Source: Argentina anserina (taxonomy: Eukaryota > Streptophyta > Magnoliopsida > Rosales > Rosaceae). From it: a stretch of DNA of 64,000 nt. Below, piece after piece: positions 14,066 through 27,683 of this stretch; the stretch's first letter is position 1; each line of letters opens with the position of its first letter. The stretch covers positions 40,750 to 104,749 of the forward strand of contig NW_026089534.1 of the NCBI RefSeq assembly GCF_933775445.1, given 5' to 3'. The notes under the pieces were generated by a model. It was not told the DNA's origin, ran no database searches, and worked only from the letters and a program-made list of their open reading frames with translations. The translations under genes and the position numbers were made by a program.

Positions 14066-15861
14066 AGATACTCAGTTTGAAAGAAACACACGCCCACACG
14101 AGAAACACTCTCAAATTCAATAGAAACTCGCATCAGAAAGGCTTACAGAAAGATACTCAAACGAGAATTGAAAAGATACTCAAAGTCCAATAGTAAACAT
14201 GCTCAAACGATAGAAAGATACTCAGTTTGAAAGAAACACACGCACACACTGGAAACACTCTCAAATTCAAGAAAAACTCGCATCGAAAGCCGTTCATAAA
14301 GATACTCAAACGACAATTGAAAAGATACTCAAATTGCAATAGTAAACATACTCAAACGATAGAAAGATACTCAGTTTGAAAAAAACACACGCCCACACTG
14401 GAAAAACTCTCAAATTCAAGAAAAACTCGCATCAGAAAGGCTTACAGAATGATACTCAAACGAGAATTGAAAAGATACTCAATGTACAATAGTAAACATA
14501 CTCCAACGATAGAAAGATACTCAGTTTGAAAGAAACACACGCCCACACTAGAAACACTCTCAAATTCAATAGAAACTCGCATCAGAAAGCCTTACAGAAA
14601 GATACTCAAACGAGAATTGAAAAGATACTCAATTTGCAATAGTAAACATACTCAAACGATAGAAAGATACTCTGTTTGAAAGAAACACACGCCCACACTG
14701 GAAACACTCTCAAATTCAAAAGAAACTCGCATCAGAAAGGCTTACAGAAAGATACTCACGCGAGAATTGAAAAAATACTCAAAGTGCAATAGTAAACATA
14801 CTCAAACGATAGAAAGATACTCAGTTTGAAAGAAACACACGCCCACACTGGAAACACTCTCAAATTCAAGAAAAACTCGCATCGAAAGCCGTTCAGAAAG
14901 TTACTCAAACGAGAATTGAAAAGATACTCAAATTGCAATAGTAAACATACTCAAACGATAGAAAGATACTCAGTTTGAAAGAAACACACGCCCACACTGG
15001 AAACACTCTCAAATTCAATAGAAACTCGCATCAGAAAGGCTTACAGAAAGATACTCAAACGAGAATTGAAAAGATACTCAAATTGCAATAGTAAACATAG
15101 TCAAACGATAGAAAGATACTCAGTTTGAAAGAAACACACGCCCACACTGGAAACACTCTCAAATTCAAAAGAAACTCGCATCAGAAAGGCTTACAGAAAG
15201 ATACTCACACGAGAATTGAAAAAATACTTAAAGTGCAATAGTAAACATACTCAAACGATAGAAAGATACTCAGTTTGAAAGAAACACACGCCCACACTGG
15301 AAACACTCTCAAATTCAAGAAAAACTCGCATCGAAAGCCGTTCAGAAAGATACTCAAATGAGGATTGAAAAGATACTCAAATTGCAATAGTAAACATACT
15401 CAAACGATAGAAAGATACTCAGTTTGAAAGAAACACACGCCCACACTAGAAACACTCTCAAATTCAAGAAAAACTCGCTTCAGAAAGGCTTACAGAATGA
15501 TACTCAAACGAGAATTGAAAAGATACTCAAATTGCAATAGTAAACATACTCAAACGATAGAAAGATACTCAGTTTGAAAGAAACACACGCCCACACTGGA
15601 AACACTCTCAAATTCAAGAAAAACTCGCATCGAAAGCCGTTCATAAAGATACTCAAACGACAATTGAAAATATACTCAAATTGCAATAGTAAACATACTT
15701 AAACGATAGAAAGATACTCAGTTTGAAAAAAACACACGCCCACACTGGAAACACTCTCAAATTCAAGAAAAACTCGCATCAGAAAGGCTTGCAGAATGAT
15801 ACTTAAACGAGAATTGAAAAGATACTCAAAGTACAATAGTAAACATACTCCAACGATAGAA

Positions 15862-16011
15862 AGATACTCAGTTTGAAAGAAACACACGCCCACACTGGAA
15901 ACACTCTCAAATTCAATAGAAACTCGCATCAGAAAGGCTTACAGAAAGATACTCAAACGAGAATTGAAAAGATACTCAAATTGCAATAGTAAACATACTC
16001 AAACGATAGAA
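15862..16011 (+). repeat. Class A monomer (150 bp), reference example
   Basis: This copy carries the commonest base at each position that I compared, so it serves as the class A reference. Class A is recognised by 'ttcaatagaa' at monomer positions 51-60, 'catcagaaagg' near 66-76, and 'cttacag' after it. Hand-counted composition is A 69, T 28, C 31, G 22, which is about 35% GC with a strong A-over-T skew. Position 121 varies between T ('caaattgcaat') and G ('caaagtgcaat') across the array. Common class A variants are A' with 'ttcaaaagaa', a form with 'cacgggaaac', one with 'cagaatgatac', and, in the right part of the window, forms with 'cactagaaac' or 'cacaggaaac' and 'cagaaatgctt'. Confidence 0.95.
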
Positions 16012-16020
16012 AGATACTCA
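15906..16020 (+). repeat. Internal ~23-bp subrepeats inside the monomer
   Basis: Within the reference A monomer, units beginning 'ctca' start at 15952 (23 bp), 15975 (23 bp), 15998 (19 bp) and 16017. The first three read 'ctcaaacgag...aaagata', 'ctcaaattgc...aaacata' and 'ctcaaacgatagaaagata'. A further unit at 15906 ('ctcaaattcaatagaaac') closely matches the one at 15975 ('ctcaaattgcaatagtaaac') and lies 69 bases, three times 23, upstream. The stretch between them at 15929 is a weaker match. The likely reading is that the 150-bp monomer grew from a roughly 23-bp tandem repeat, with one unit shortened by four bases. Two in-register deletions elsewhere in the array support this. Confidence 0.8.
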
Positions 16021-17358
16021 GTTTGAAAGAAACACACGCCCACACTGGAAACACTCTCAAATTCAATAGAAACTCGCATCAGAAAGGCTTACAGAAAGAT
16101 ACTCAAACGAGAATTGAAAAGATACTCAAAGTGCAATAGTAAACATACTCAAACGATAGAAAGATACTCAGTTTGAAAGAAACACACGCCCACACTGGAA
16201 ACACTCTCAAATTCAATAGAAACTCGCATCAGAAAGGCTTACAGAAAGATACTCAAACGAGAATTGAAAAGATACTCAAATTGCTATAGTAAACATACTC
16301 AAACGATAGAAAGATACTCAGTTTGAAAGAAACACACGCCCACACTGGAAACACTCTCAAATTCAATAAAAACTCGCATCAGAAAGGCTTACAGAAAGAT
16401 ACTCAAACAAGAATTGAAAAGATACTCAAATTGCAATAGTAAACATACTCAAACGATAGAAAGATACTCAGTTTGAAAGAAACACACGCCCACACTGGAA
16501 ACACTCTCAAATTCAAGAAAAACTCGCATCGAAAGCCGTTCAGAAAGATACTCAAACTAGAATTGAAAAGATACTCAAATTGCAATAGTAAACATACTCA
16601 AACGATAGAAAGATACTCAGTTTGAAAGAAACACACGCCCACACTGGAAACACTCTCAAATTCAATAGAAACTCGCATCAGAAAGGCTTACAGAAAGATA
16701 CTCAAACGAGAATTGAAAAGATACTCAAATTGCAATAGTAAACATACTCAAACGAGAGAAAGATACTCAGTTTGAAAGAAACACAAGCCCACACTGGAAA
16801 CACTCTCAAATTCAAAAGAAACTCGCATCAGAAAGGCTTACAGAAAGATACTCACACGAGAATTGAAAAAATACTCAAAGTGCAATAGTAAACATACTCA
16901 AACGATAGAAAGATACTCAGTTTGAAAGAAACACACGCCCACACTGGAAACACTCTCAAATTCAAGAAAAACTCGCATCGAAAGCCGTTCATAAAGATAC
17001 TCAAACGACAATTGAAAAGATACTCAAATTGCAATAGTAAACATACTTAAACGATAGAAAGATACTCAGTTTGAAAAAAACACACGCCCACACTGGAAAC
17101 ACTCTCAAATTCAAGAAAAACTCGCATCAGAAAGGCTTACAGAATGATACTTAAACGAGAATTGAAAAGATACTCAAAGTACAATAGTAAACATACTCAA
17201 ACGATAGAAAGATACTCAGTTTGAAAGAAACACACGCCCACACTGGAAACACTCTCAAATTCAAGAAAAACTCGCATCGAAAGCCATTCAGAAAGTTACT
17301 CAAACGAGAATTGAAAAGATACTCAAATTGCAATAGTAAACATACTCAAACGATAGAA

Positions 17359-20351
17359 AGATACTCAGTTTGAAAGAAACACACGCCCACACTGGAAACA
17401 CTCTCAAATTCAATAGAAACTCGCATCAGAAAGGCTTACAGAATGATACTCAAACGCGAATTGAAAAGATACTCAAATTGCAATAGTAAACATACTCAAA
17501 CGATAGAAAGATACTCAGTTTGAAAGAAACACACGCCCACACTGGAAACACTCTCAAATTCAATAGAAACTCGCATCAGAAAGGCTTACAGAAAGATACT
17601 CAAACGAGAATTGAAAAGATACTCAAATTGCAATAGTAAACATACTCAAACGATAGAAAGATACTCAGTTTGAAATAAACACACGCCCACACTGGAAACA
17701 CTCTCAAATTCAAAAGAAACTCGCATCAGAAAGGCTTACAGAAAGATACTCACACGAGAATTGAAAAAATACTCAAAGTGCAATAGTAAACATACTCAGA
17801 CGATAGAAAGATACTCAGTTTGAAAGAAACACACGCCCACACTGGAAACACTCTCAAATTCAAGAAAAACTTGCATCGAAAGCCGTTCAGAAAGATACTC
17901 AAACGAGAATTGAAAAGATACTCAAATTGCAATAGTAAACATACTCAAACGATAGAAAGATACTCAGTTTGAAAGAAACACACGCCCACACTGGAAACAC
18001 TCTCAAATTCAAGAAAAACTCGCATCGAAAGCCGTTCATAAAGATACTCAAACGACAATTGAAAAGATACTCAAATTGCAATAGTAAACATACTCAAACG
18101 ATCGAAAGATACTCAGTTTGAAAGAAACACACGCCCACACTGGAAACACTCTCAAATTCAATAGAAGCTCGCATCAGAAAGGCTTACAGAAAGATACTCA
18201 AACGAGAATTGAAAAGATACTCAAAGTGCAATAGTAAACATGCTCAAACGATAGAAAGATACTCAGTTTGAAAAAAACACACGCCCACACTGGAAACACT
18301 CTCAAATTCAAGAAAAACTCGCATCGAAAGCCGTTCATAAAGATACTCAAACGACAATTGAAAAGATACTCAAATTGCAATAGTAAACATACTCAAACGA
18401 TAGAAAGATACTCAGTTTGAAAAAAACACACGCCCACACTGGAAACACTCTCAAATTCAAGAAAAACTCGCATCAGAAAGGCTTACAGAATGATACTCAA
18501 ATGAGAATTTAAAAGATACTCAAAGTACAATAGTAAACATACTCCAACGATAGAAAGATACTCAGTTTGAAAGATACACACGCCCACACTGGAAACACTC
18601 TCAAATTCAATAGAAACTCGCATCAGAAAGCCTTACAGAAAGATACTCAAACGAGAATTGAAAAGATACTCAAATTGCAATAGTAAACATACTCAAACGA
18701 TAGAAAGATACTCAGTTTGAAAGAAACACACGCCCACACTGGAAACACTCTCAAATTCAAGAAAAACTCGCATCGAAAGCCGTTCAGAAAGATACTCAAA
18801 CTAGAATTGAAAAGATACTCAAATTGCAATAGTAAACATACTCAAACGATAGAAAGATACTCAGTTTGAAAGAAACACACGCCCACACTGGAAACACTCT
18901 CAAATTCAATAGAAACTCGCATCAGAAAGGCTTACAGAATGATACTCAAACGCGAATTGAAAAGATACTCAAATTGCAATAGTAAACATACTCAAACGAT
19001 AGAAAGATACTCAGTTTGAAAGAAACACACGCCCACACTGGAAACACTCTCAAATTCAATAGAAACTCGCATCAGAAAGGCTTACAGAAAGATACTCAAA
19101 CGAGAATTGAAAAGATACTCAAATTGCAATAGTAAACATACTCAAACGATAGAAAGATACTCAGTTTGAAATAAACACACGCCCACACTGGAAACACTCT
19201 CAAATTCAAAAGAAACTCGCATCAGAAAGGCTTACAGAAAGATACTCACACGAGAATTGAAAAAATACTCAAAGTGCAATAGTAAACATACTCAGACGAT
19301 AGAAAGATACTCAGTTTGAAAGAAACACACGCCCACACTGGAAACACTCTCAAATTCAAGAAAAACTTGCATCGAAAGCCGTTCAGAAAGATACTCAAAC
19401 GCGAATTGAAAAGATACTCAAATTGCAATAGTAAACATACTCAAACGATAGAAAGATACTCAGTTTGAAAGAAACACACGCCCACACTGGAAACACTCTC
19501 AAATTCAAGAAAAACTCGCATCGAAAGCCGTTCATAAAGATACTCAAACGACAATTGAAAAGATACTCAAATTGCAATAGTAAACATACTCAAACGATCG
19601 AAAGATACTCAGTTTGAAAGAAACACACGCCCACACTGGAAACACTCTCAAATTCAATAGAAGCTCGCATCAGAAAGGCTTACAGAAAGATACTCAAACG
19701 AGAATTGAAAAGATACTCAAAGTGCAATAGTAAACATGCTCAAACGATAGAAAGATACTCAGTTTGAAAAAAAACACACGCCCACACTGGAAACACTCTC
19801 AAATTCAAGAAAAACTCGCATCGAAAGCCGTTCATAAAGATACTCAAACGACAATTGAAAAGATACTCAAATTGCAATAGTAAACATACTCAAACGATAG
19901 AAAGATACTCAGTTTGAAAAAAACACACGCCCACACTGGAAACACTCTCAAATTCAAGAAAAACTCGCATCAGAAAGGCTTACAGAATGATACTCAAATG
20001 AGAATTTAAAAGATACTCAAAGTACAATAGTAAACATACTCCAACGATAGAAAGATACTCAGTTTGAAAGATACACACGCCCACACTGGAAACACTCTCA
20101 AATTCAATAGAAACTCGCATCAGAAAGCCTTACAGAAAGATACTCAAACGAGAATTGAAAAGATACTCAAATTGCAATAGTAAACATACTCAAACGATAG
20201 AAAGATACTCAGTTTGAAAGAAACACACGCCCACACTGGAAACACTCTCAAATTCAAGAAAAACTCGCATCGAAAGCCGTTCAGAAAGATACTCAAACTA
20301 GAATTGAAAAGATACTCAAATTGCAATAGTAAACATACTCAAACGATAGAA
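17359..20351 (+). repeat. HOR block: two tandem copies of a ten-monomer unit, 1,496/1,497 bp
   Basis: Copy one is 17359-18854 and copy two 18855-20351. Shared diagnostic variants in the same order are 'caaacgcgaattg', 'gaaataaacac', 'ctcagacgatag' with 'aacttgcatcg', 'gttcataaag', 'cgatcgaaag', 'caatagaagctcgc', 'acatgctcaaac', 'caaatgagaatttaaaag' and 'caaactagaattg'. The second copy is one base longer because of an extra A in the A-run after 'cagtttg' near 19768. Few other differences were seen, so the duplication looks recent. Confidence 0.9.
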
Positions 20352-23300
20352 AGATACTCAGTTTGAAAGAAACACACGCCCACACTGGAAACACTCTCAA
20401 ATTCAATAGAAACTCGCATCAGAAAGGCTTACAGAAAGATGCTCAAACGAGAATTGAAAAGATACTCCAATTGCAATAGTAAACATACTCAAACGATAGA
20501 AAGATACTAAGTTTGAAAGAAACACACGCCCACACTGGCAACACTCTCAAATTCAATAGAAACTCGCATCAGAAAGGCTTACATAAAGATACTCAAACGA
20601 GAATTGAAAAGATACTCAAATTGCAATAGTAAACATACTCAAACGATAGAAAGATACTCAGTTTGAAAGAAACACACGCCCACACTGGAAACACTCTCAA
20701 ATTCAAAAGAAACTCGCATCAGAAAGGCTTACAGAAAGATACTCAAACGAGAATTGAAAAGATACTCAAATTGCAATAGTAAACATACTCAAACGATAGA
20801 AAGATACTCAGTTTGAAAGAAACACACGCCCACACTGGAAACACTCTCAAATTCAAGAAAAACTCGCATCGAAAGGCTTACAGAAAGATACTCAAACGAG
20901 AATTGAAAAGATACTCCAATTGCAATAGTAAACATACTCAAACGATAGAAAGATACTAAGTTTGAAAGAAACACACGCCCACACTGGCAACACTCTCAAA
21001 TTAAATAGAAACTCGCATCAGAAAGGCTTACAGAAAGATACTCAAACGAGAATTGAAAAGATACTCAAATTGCAATAGTAAACATACTCAAACGATAGAA
21101 AGATACTCAGTTTGAAAGAAACACACGCCCACAGTGGAAACACTCTCAAATTCAAAAGAAACTCGCATCAGAAAGGCTTACAGAAAGATACTCACACGAG
21201 AATTGAAAAAATACTCAAAGTGCAATAGTAAACATACTCAAATGATAGAAAGATACTCAGTTTGAAAGAAACACACGCCCACACTGGAAACACTCTCAAA
21301 TTCAAGAAAAACTCGCATCGAAAGCCATTCAGAAAGTTACTCAAACGAGAATTGAAAAGATACTCAAATTGCAATAGTAAACATACTCAAACGATAGAAA
21401 GATACTCAGTTTGAAAGAAACACACGCCCACACTGGAAACACTCTCAAATTCAAGAAAAACTCGCATCAGAAAGGCTTACAGAATGATACCCGAACGCGA
21501 ATTGAAAAGATACTCAAATTGCAATAGTAAACATACTCAAACGATAGAAAGATACTCAGTTTGAAAGAAACACACGCCCACACTGGAAACACTCTCAAAT
21601 TCAATAGAAACTCGCATCAGAAAGGCTTACAGAAAGATACTCAAACGAGAATTGAAAAGATACTCAAAGTGCAATAGTAAACATACTCAAACGATAGAAA
21701 GATACTCAGTTTGAAAGAAACACACGCCCACACTGGAAACACTCTCAAATTCAATAGAAACTCGCATCAGAAAGGCTTACAGAAAGATACTCAAACGAGA
21801 ATTGAAAAGATACTCAAATTGCTATAGTAAACATACTCAAACGATAGAAAGATACTCAGTTTGAAAGAAACACACGCCCACACTGAAACACTCTCAAATT
21901 CAATAGAAACTCGCATCAGAAAGGCTTACAGAAAGATACTCAAACGAGAATTGAAAAGATATTCAAAGTGCAATAGTAAACATACTCAAACGATAGAAAG
22001 ATACTCAGTTTGAAAGAAACACACGCCCACACTGGAAACACTCTCAAATTCAAGAAAAACTCGCATCGAAAGCCATTCAGAAAGTTACTCAAACGAGAAT
22101 TGAAAAGATACTCAAATTGCAATAGTAAACATACTCAAACGATAGAAAGATACTCAGTTTGAAAGAAACACACGCCCACACTGGAAACACTCTCAAATTC
22201 AATAGAAACTCGCATCAGAAAGGCTTACAGAAAGATACTCAAACGAGGATTGAAAAGATACTCCAATTGCAATAGTAAACATGCTCAAACGATAGAAAGA
22301 TACTCAGTTTGAAAGAAACACACGCCCACAGTGGAAACACTCTCAAATTCAAAAGAAACTCGCATCAGAAAGGCTTACAGAAAGATACTCACACGAGAAT
22401 TGAAAAAATACTCAAAGTGCAATAGTAAACATACTCAAATGATAGAAAGATACTCAGTTTGAAAGAAACACACGCCCACACTGGAAACACTCTCAAATTC
22501 AAGAAAAACTCGCATCGAAAGCCATTCAGAAAGTTACTCAAACGAGAATTGAAAAGATACTCAAATTGCAATAGTAAACATACTCAAACGATAGAAAGAT
22601 ACTCAGTTTGAAAGAAACACACGCCCACACTGGAAACACTCTCAAATTCAAGAAAAACTCGCATCAGAAAGGCTTACAGAATGATACTCAAACGCGAATT
22701 GAAAAGATACTCAAATTGCAATAGTAAACATACTCAAACGATAGAAAGATACTCAGTTTGAAAGAAACACACGCCCACACTGGAAACACTCTCAAATTCA
22801 ATAGAAACGCGCATCAGAAAGGCTTACAGAAAGATACTCAAACGAGAATTGAAAAGATACTCAAAGTGCAATAGTAAACATACTCAAACGATAGAAAGAT
22901 ACTCAGTTTGAAAGAAACACACGCCCACACTGGAAACACTCTCAAATTCAATAGAAACACGCATCAGAAAGGCTTACAGAAAGATACTCAAACGAGAATT
23001 GAAAAGATATTCAAAGTGCAATAGTAAACATACTCAAACGATAGAAAGATACTCAGTTTGAAAGAAACACACGCCCACACTGGAAACACTCTCAAATTCA
23101 AGAAAAACTCGCATCGAAAGCCATTCAGAAAGTTACTCAAACGAGAATTGAAAAGATACTCAAATTGCAATAGTAAACATACTCAAACGATAGAAAGATA
23201 CTCAGTTTGAAAGAAACACACGCCCACATTGGAAACACTCTCAAATTCAATAGAAACTCGCATCAGAAAGGCTTACAGAATGATACTCAAACGCGAATTG

Positions 23301-26300
23301 AAAAGATACTCAAATTGCAATAGTAAACATACTCAAACGATAGAAAGATACTCAGTTTGAAAGAAACACACGCCCACACTGAAAACACTCTCAAATTCAA
23401 TAGAAACTCGCATCAGAAAGGCTTACAGAAAGATACTCAAACGAGAATTGAAACGATATTCAAAGTGCAATAGTAAACATACTCAAACGATAGAAAGATA
23501 CTCAGTTTGAAAGAAACACACGCCCACACTGGAAACACTCTCAAATTCAAGAAAAACTCGCATCGAAAGCCATTCAGAAAGTTACTCAAACGAGAATTGA
23601 AAAGATACTCAAATTGCAATAGTAAACATACTCAAACGATAGAAAGATACTCAGTTTGAAAGAAACACACGCCCACACTGGAAACACTCTCAAATTCAAT
23701 AGAAACTCGCATCAGAAAGGCTTACAGAATGATACTCAAACGCGAATTGAAAAGATACTCAAATTGCAATAGTAAACATACTCAAACGATAGAAAGATAC
23801 TCAGTTTGAAAGAAACACACGCCCACACTGGAAACACTCTCAAATTCAATAGAAACTCGCATCAGAAAGGCTTACAGAAAGATACTCAAACGAGAATTGA
23901 AAAGATACTCAAAGTGCAATAGTAAACATACTCAAACGATAGAAAGATACTCAGTTTGAAAGAAACACACGCCCACACTGGAAACACTCTCAAATTCAAT
24001 AGAAACTCGCATCAGAAAGCCTTACAGAAAGATACTCAAACGAGAATTGAAAAGATACTCAAATTGCTATAGTAAACATACTCAAACGATAGAAAGATAC
24101 TCAGTTTGAAAGAAACACACGCCCACACTGGAAACACTCTCAAATTCAATAAAAACTCGCATCAGAAAGGCTTACAGAAAGATACTCAAACGAGAATTGA
24201 AAAGATATTCAAAGTGCAATAGTAAACATACTCAAACGATAGAAAGATACTCAGTTTGAAAGAAACACACGCCCACACTGGAAACACTCTCAAATTCAAG
24301 AAAAACTCGCATCGAAAGCCGTTCAGAAAGATACTGAAACGAGAATTGAAAAGATACTCAAATTGCAATAGTAAACATACTCAAACGATAGAAAGATACT
24401 CAGTTTGAAAGAAACACACGCCCACACTGGAAACACTCTCAAATTCAAGAAAAACTCGCATCGAAAGCCATTCAGAAAGTTACTCAAACGAGAATTGAAA
24501 AGATACTCAAATTGCAATAGTAAACATACTCAAACGATAGAAAGATACTCAGTTTGAAAGAAACACACGCCCACACTGGAAACACTCTCAAATTCAATAG
24601 AAACTCGCATCAGAAAGGCTTACAGAATGATACTCAAACGAGAATTGAAAAGATATTCAAAGTGCAATAGTAAACATACTCAAACGATAGAAAGATACTC
24701 AGTTTGAAAGAAACACACGCCCACACTGGAAACACTCTCAAATTCAAGAAAAACTCGCATCGAAAGCCGTTCAGAAAGATACTGAAACGAGAATTGAAAA
24801 GATACTCAAATTGCAATAGTAAACATACTCAAACGATAGAAAGATACTCAGTTTGAAAGAAACACACGCCCACACTGGAAACACTCTCAAATTCAAGAAA
24901 AACTCGCATCGAAAGCCATTCAGAAAGTTACTCAAACGAGAATTGAAAAGATACTCAAATTGCAATAGTAAACATACTCAAACGATAGAAAGATACTCAG
25001 TTTGAAAGAAACACACGCCCACACTGGAAACACTCTCAAATTCAATAGAAACTCGCATCAGAAAGGCTTACAGAATGATACTCAAACGCGAATTGAAAAG
25101 ATACTCAAATTGCAATAGTAAACATACTCAAACGATAGAAAGATACTCAGTTTGAAAGAAACACACGCCCACACTGGAAACACTCTCAAATTCAATAGAA
25201 ACTCGCATCAGAAAGGCTTACAGAATGATACTCAAACGCGAATTGAAAAGATACTCAAATTGCAATAGTAAACATACTCAAACGATAGAAAGATACTCAG
25301 TTTGAAAGAAACACACGCCCACACTGAAAACACTCTCAAATTCAATAGAAACTCGCATCAGAAAGGCTTACAGAAAGATACTCAAACGAGAATTGAAACG
25401 ATATTCAAAGTGCAATAGTAAACATACTCAAACGATAGAAAGATACTCAGTTTGAAAGAAACACACGCCCACACTGGAAACACTCTCAAATTCAAGAAAA
25501 ACTCGCATCGAAAGCCATTCAGAAAGTTACTCAAACGAGAATTGAAAAGATACTCAAATTGCAATAGTAAACATACTCAAACGATAGAAAGATACTCAGT
25601 TTGAAAGAAACACACGCCCACACTGGAAACACTCTCACATTCAATATAAACTCGCATCAGAAAGGCTTACAGAATGATACTCAAACGCGAATTGAAAAGA
25701 TACTCAAATTGCAATAGTAAACATACTCAAACGATAGAAAGATACTCAGTTTGAAAGAAACACACGCCCACACTGGAAACACTCTCAAATTCAATAGAAA
25801 CTCGCATCAGAAAGGCTTACAGAAAGATACTCAAACGAGAATTGAAAAGATACTCAAAGTGCAATAGTAAACATACTCAAACGATAGAAAGATACTCAGT
25901 TTGAAAGAAACACACGCCCACACTGGAAACACTCTCAAATTCAATAGAAACTCGCATCAGAAAGGCTTACAGAAAGATACTCAAACGAGAATTGAAAAGA
26001 TACTCAAATTGCTATAGTAAACATACTCAAACGATAGAAAGATACTCAGTTTGAAAGAAACACACGCCCACACTGGAAACACTCTCAAATTCAATAAAAA
26101 CTCGCATCGAAAGCCATTCAGAAAGTTACTCAAACGAGAATTGAAAAGATATTCAAAGTGCAATAGTAAACATACTCAAACGATAGAAAGATACTCAGTT
26201 TGAAAGAAACACACGCCCACACTGGAAACACTCTCAAATTCAAGAAAAACTCGCATCGAAAGCCGTTCAGAAAGATACTGAAACGAGAATTGAAAAGATA

Positions 26301-27683
26301 CTCAAATTGCAATAGTAAACATACTCAAACGATAGAAAGATACTCAGTTTGAAAGAAACACACGCCCACACTGGAAACACTCTCAAATTCAAGAAAAACT
26401 CGCATCGAAAGCCATTCAGAAAGTTACTCAAACGAGAATTGAAAAGATACTCAAATTGCAATAGTAAACATACTCAAACGATAGAAAGATACTCAGTTTG
26501 AAAGAAACACACGCCCACACTGGAAACACTCTCAAATTCAATAGAAACTCGCATCAGAAAGGCTTACAGAATGATACTCAAACGCGAATTGAAAAGATAC
26601 TCAAATTGCAATAGTAAACATACTCAAACGATAGAAAGATACTCAGTTTGAAAGAAACACACGCCCACACTGGAAACACTCTCAAATTCAATAGAAACTC
26701 GCATCAGAAAGGCTTACAGAAAGATACTCAAACGAGAATTGAAAAGATACTCAAAGTGCAATAGTAAACATACTCAAACGATAGAAAGATACTCAGTTTG
26801 AAAGAAACACACGCCCACACTGGAAACACTCTCAAATTCAATAGAAACTCGCATCAGAAAGGCTTACAGAAAGATACTCAAACGAGAATTGAAAAGATAC
26901 TCAAAGTGCAATAGTAAACATGCTCAAACGATAGAAAGATACTCAGTTTGAAAAAAACACACGCCCACACTGGAAACACTCTCAAATTCAAGAAAAACTC
27001 GCATCGAAAGCCGTTCATAAAGATACTCAAACGACAATTGAAAAGATACTCAAAGTGCAATAGTAAACATACTCAAACGATAGAAAGATACTCAGTTTGA
27101 AAGAAACACACGCCCACACTGGAAACACTCTCAAATTCAATAGAAACTCGCATCAGAAAGGCTTACAGAAAGATACTCAAACGAGAATTGAAAAGATACT
27201 CAAATTGCTATAGTAAACATACTCAAACGATAGAAAGATACTCAGTTTGAAAGAAACACACGCCCACACTGGAAACACTCTCAAATTCAATAAAAACTCG
27301 CATCAGAAAGGCTTACAGAAAGATACTCAAACGAGAATTGAAAAGATATTCAAAGTGCAATAGTAAACATACTCAAACGATAGAAAGATACTCAGTTTGA
27401 AAGAAACACACGCCCACACTGGAAACACTCTCAAATTCAAGAAAAACTCGCATCGAAAGCCGTTCAGAAAGATACTAAAACGAGAATTGAAAAGATACTC
27501 AAATTGCAATAGTAAACATACTCAAACGATAGAAAGATACTCAGTTTGAAAGAAACACACGCCCACACTGGAAACAATCTCAAATTCAAGAAAAACTCGC
27601 ATCGAAAGCCGTTCAGAAAGATACTCAAACGAGAATTGAAAAGATACTCAAATTGCAATAGTAAACATACTCAAACGATAGAA
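20352..27683 (+). repeat. Satellite stretch with three-, seven- and eight-monomer periodicities
   Basis: Several short-range repeats overlap. The variant 'gatactaagtttg' with 'ctggcaacac' occurs at 20502 and 20951, 449 bp apart. A B monomer with 'gccattcagaaag' is the hallmark of the rest. Spacings between matching B contexts are 1,048 bp (21940 to 22988 and 22389 to 23437), 1,197 bp (21192 to 22389, 26130 to 27327) and 448 bp (24186 to 24634, a B-B-A trimer). 'gatattcaaag' and 'ttgctatag' also recur. No single unit dominates, which fits repeated unequal exchange with different misalignments. Confidence 0.8.
20802..20950 (+). repeat. Hybrid B/A monomer
   Basis: The left side is class B ('ttcaagaaaa', 'catcgaaagg') and the right side is class A ('ggcttacag'). 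The switch lies within 'catcgaaagg'. Its length is 149 bp. Hybrids the other way round, with A-type 'ttcaatagaa' or 'ttcaataaaa' joined to B-type 'catcgaaagcc', occur near 3805, 9640, 11885, 26100 and 61940. Recombination or gene conversion inside a monomer is the simplest explanation. Confidence 0.85.

Larger units (their letters stand above)
14066..17358 (+). repeat. Satellite stretch with irregular A/B order
   Basis: Monomers continue without interruption, but B monomers fall at uneven spacings and no unit repeats in tandem. Recognisable variants include 'ctgtttgaaag' near 14671, 'caaatgaggattg' near 15357, 'cgcttcagaaagg' near 15478, 'ttgctatag' near 16283 and 'caaactagaattg' near 16555. 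A B-containing stretch at 16403-16585 recurs at 18647 (2,244 bp away) and at 20144, linking this stretch to the ten-monomer block that follows. Confidence 0.75.
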
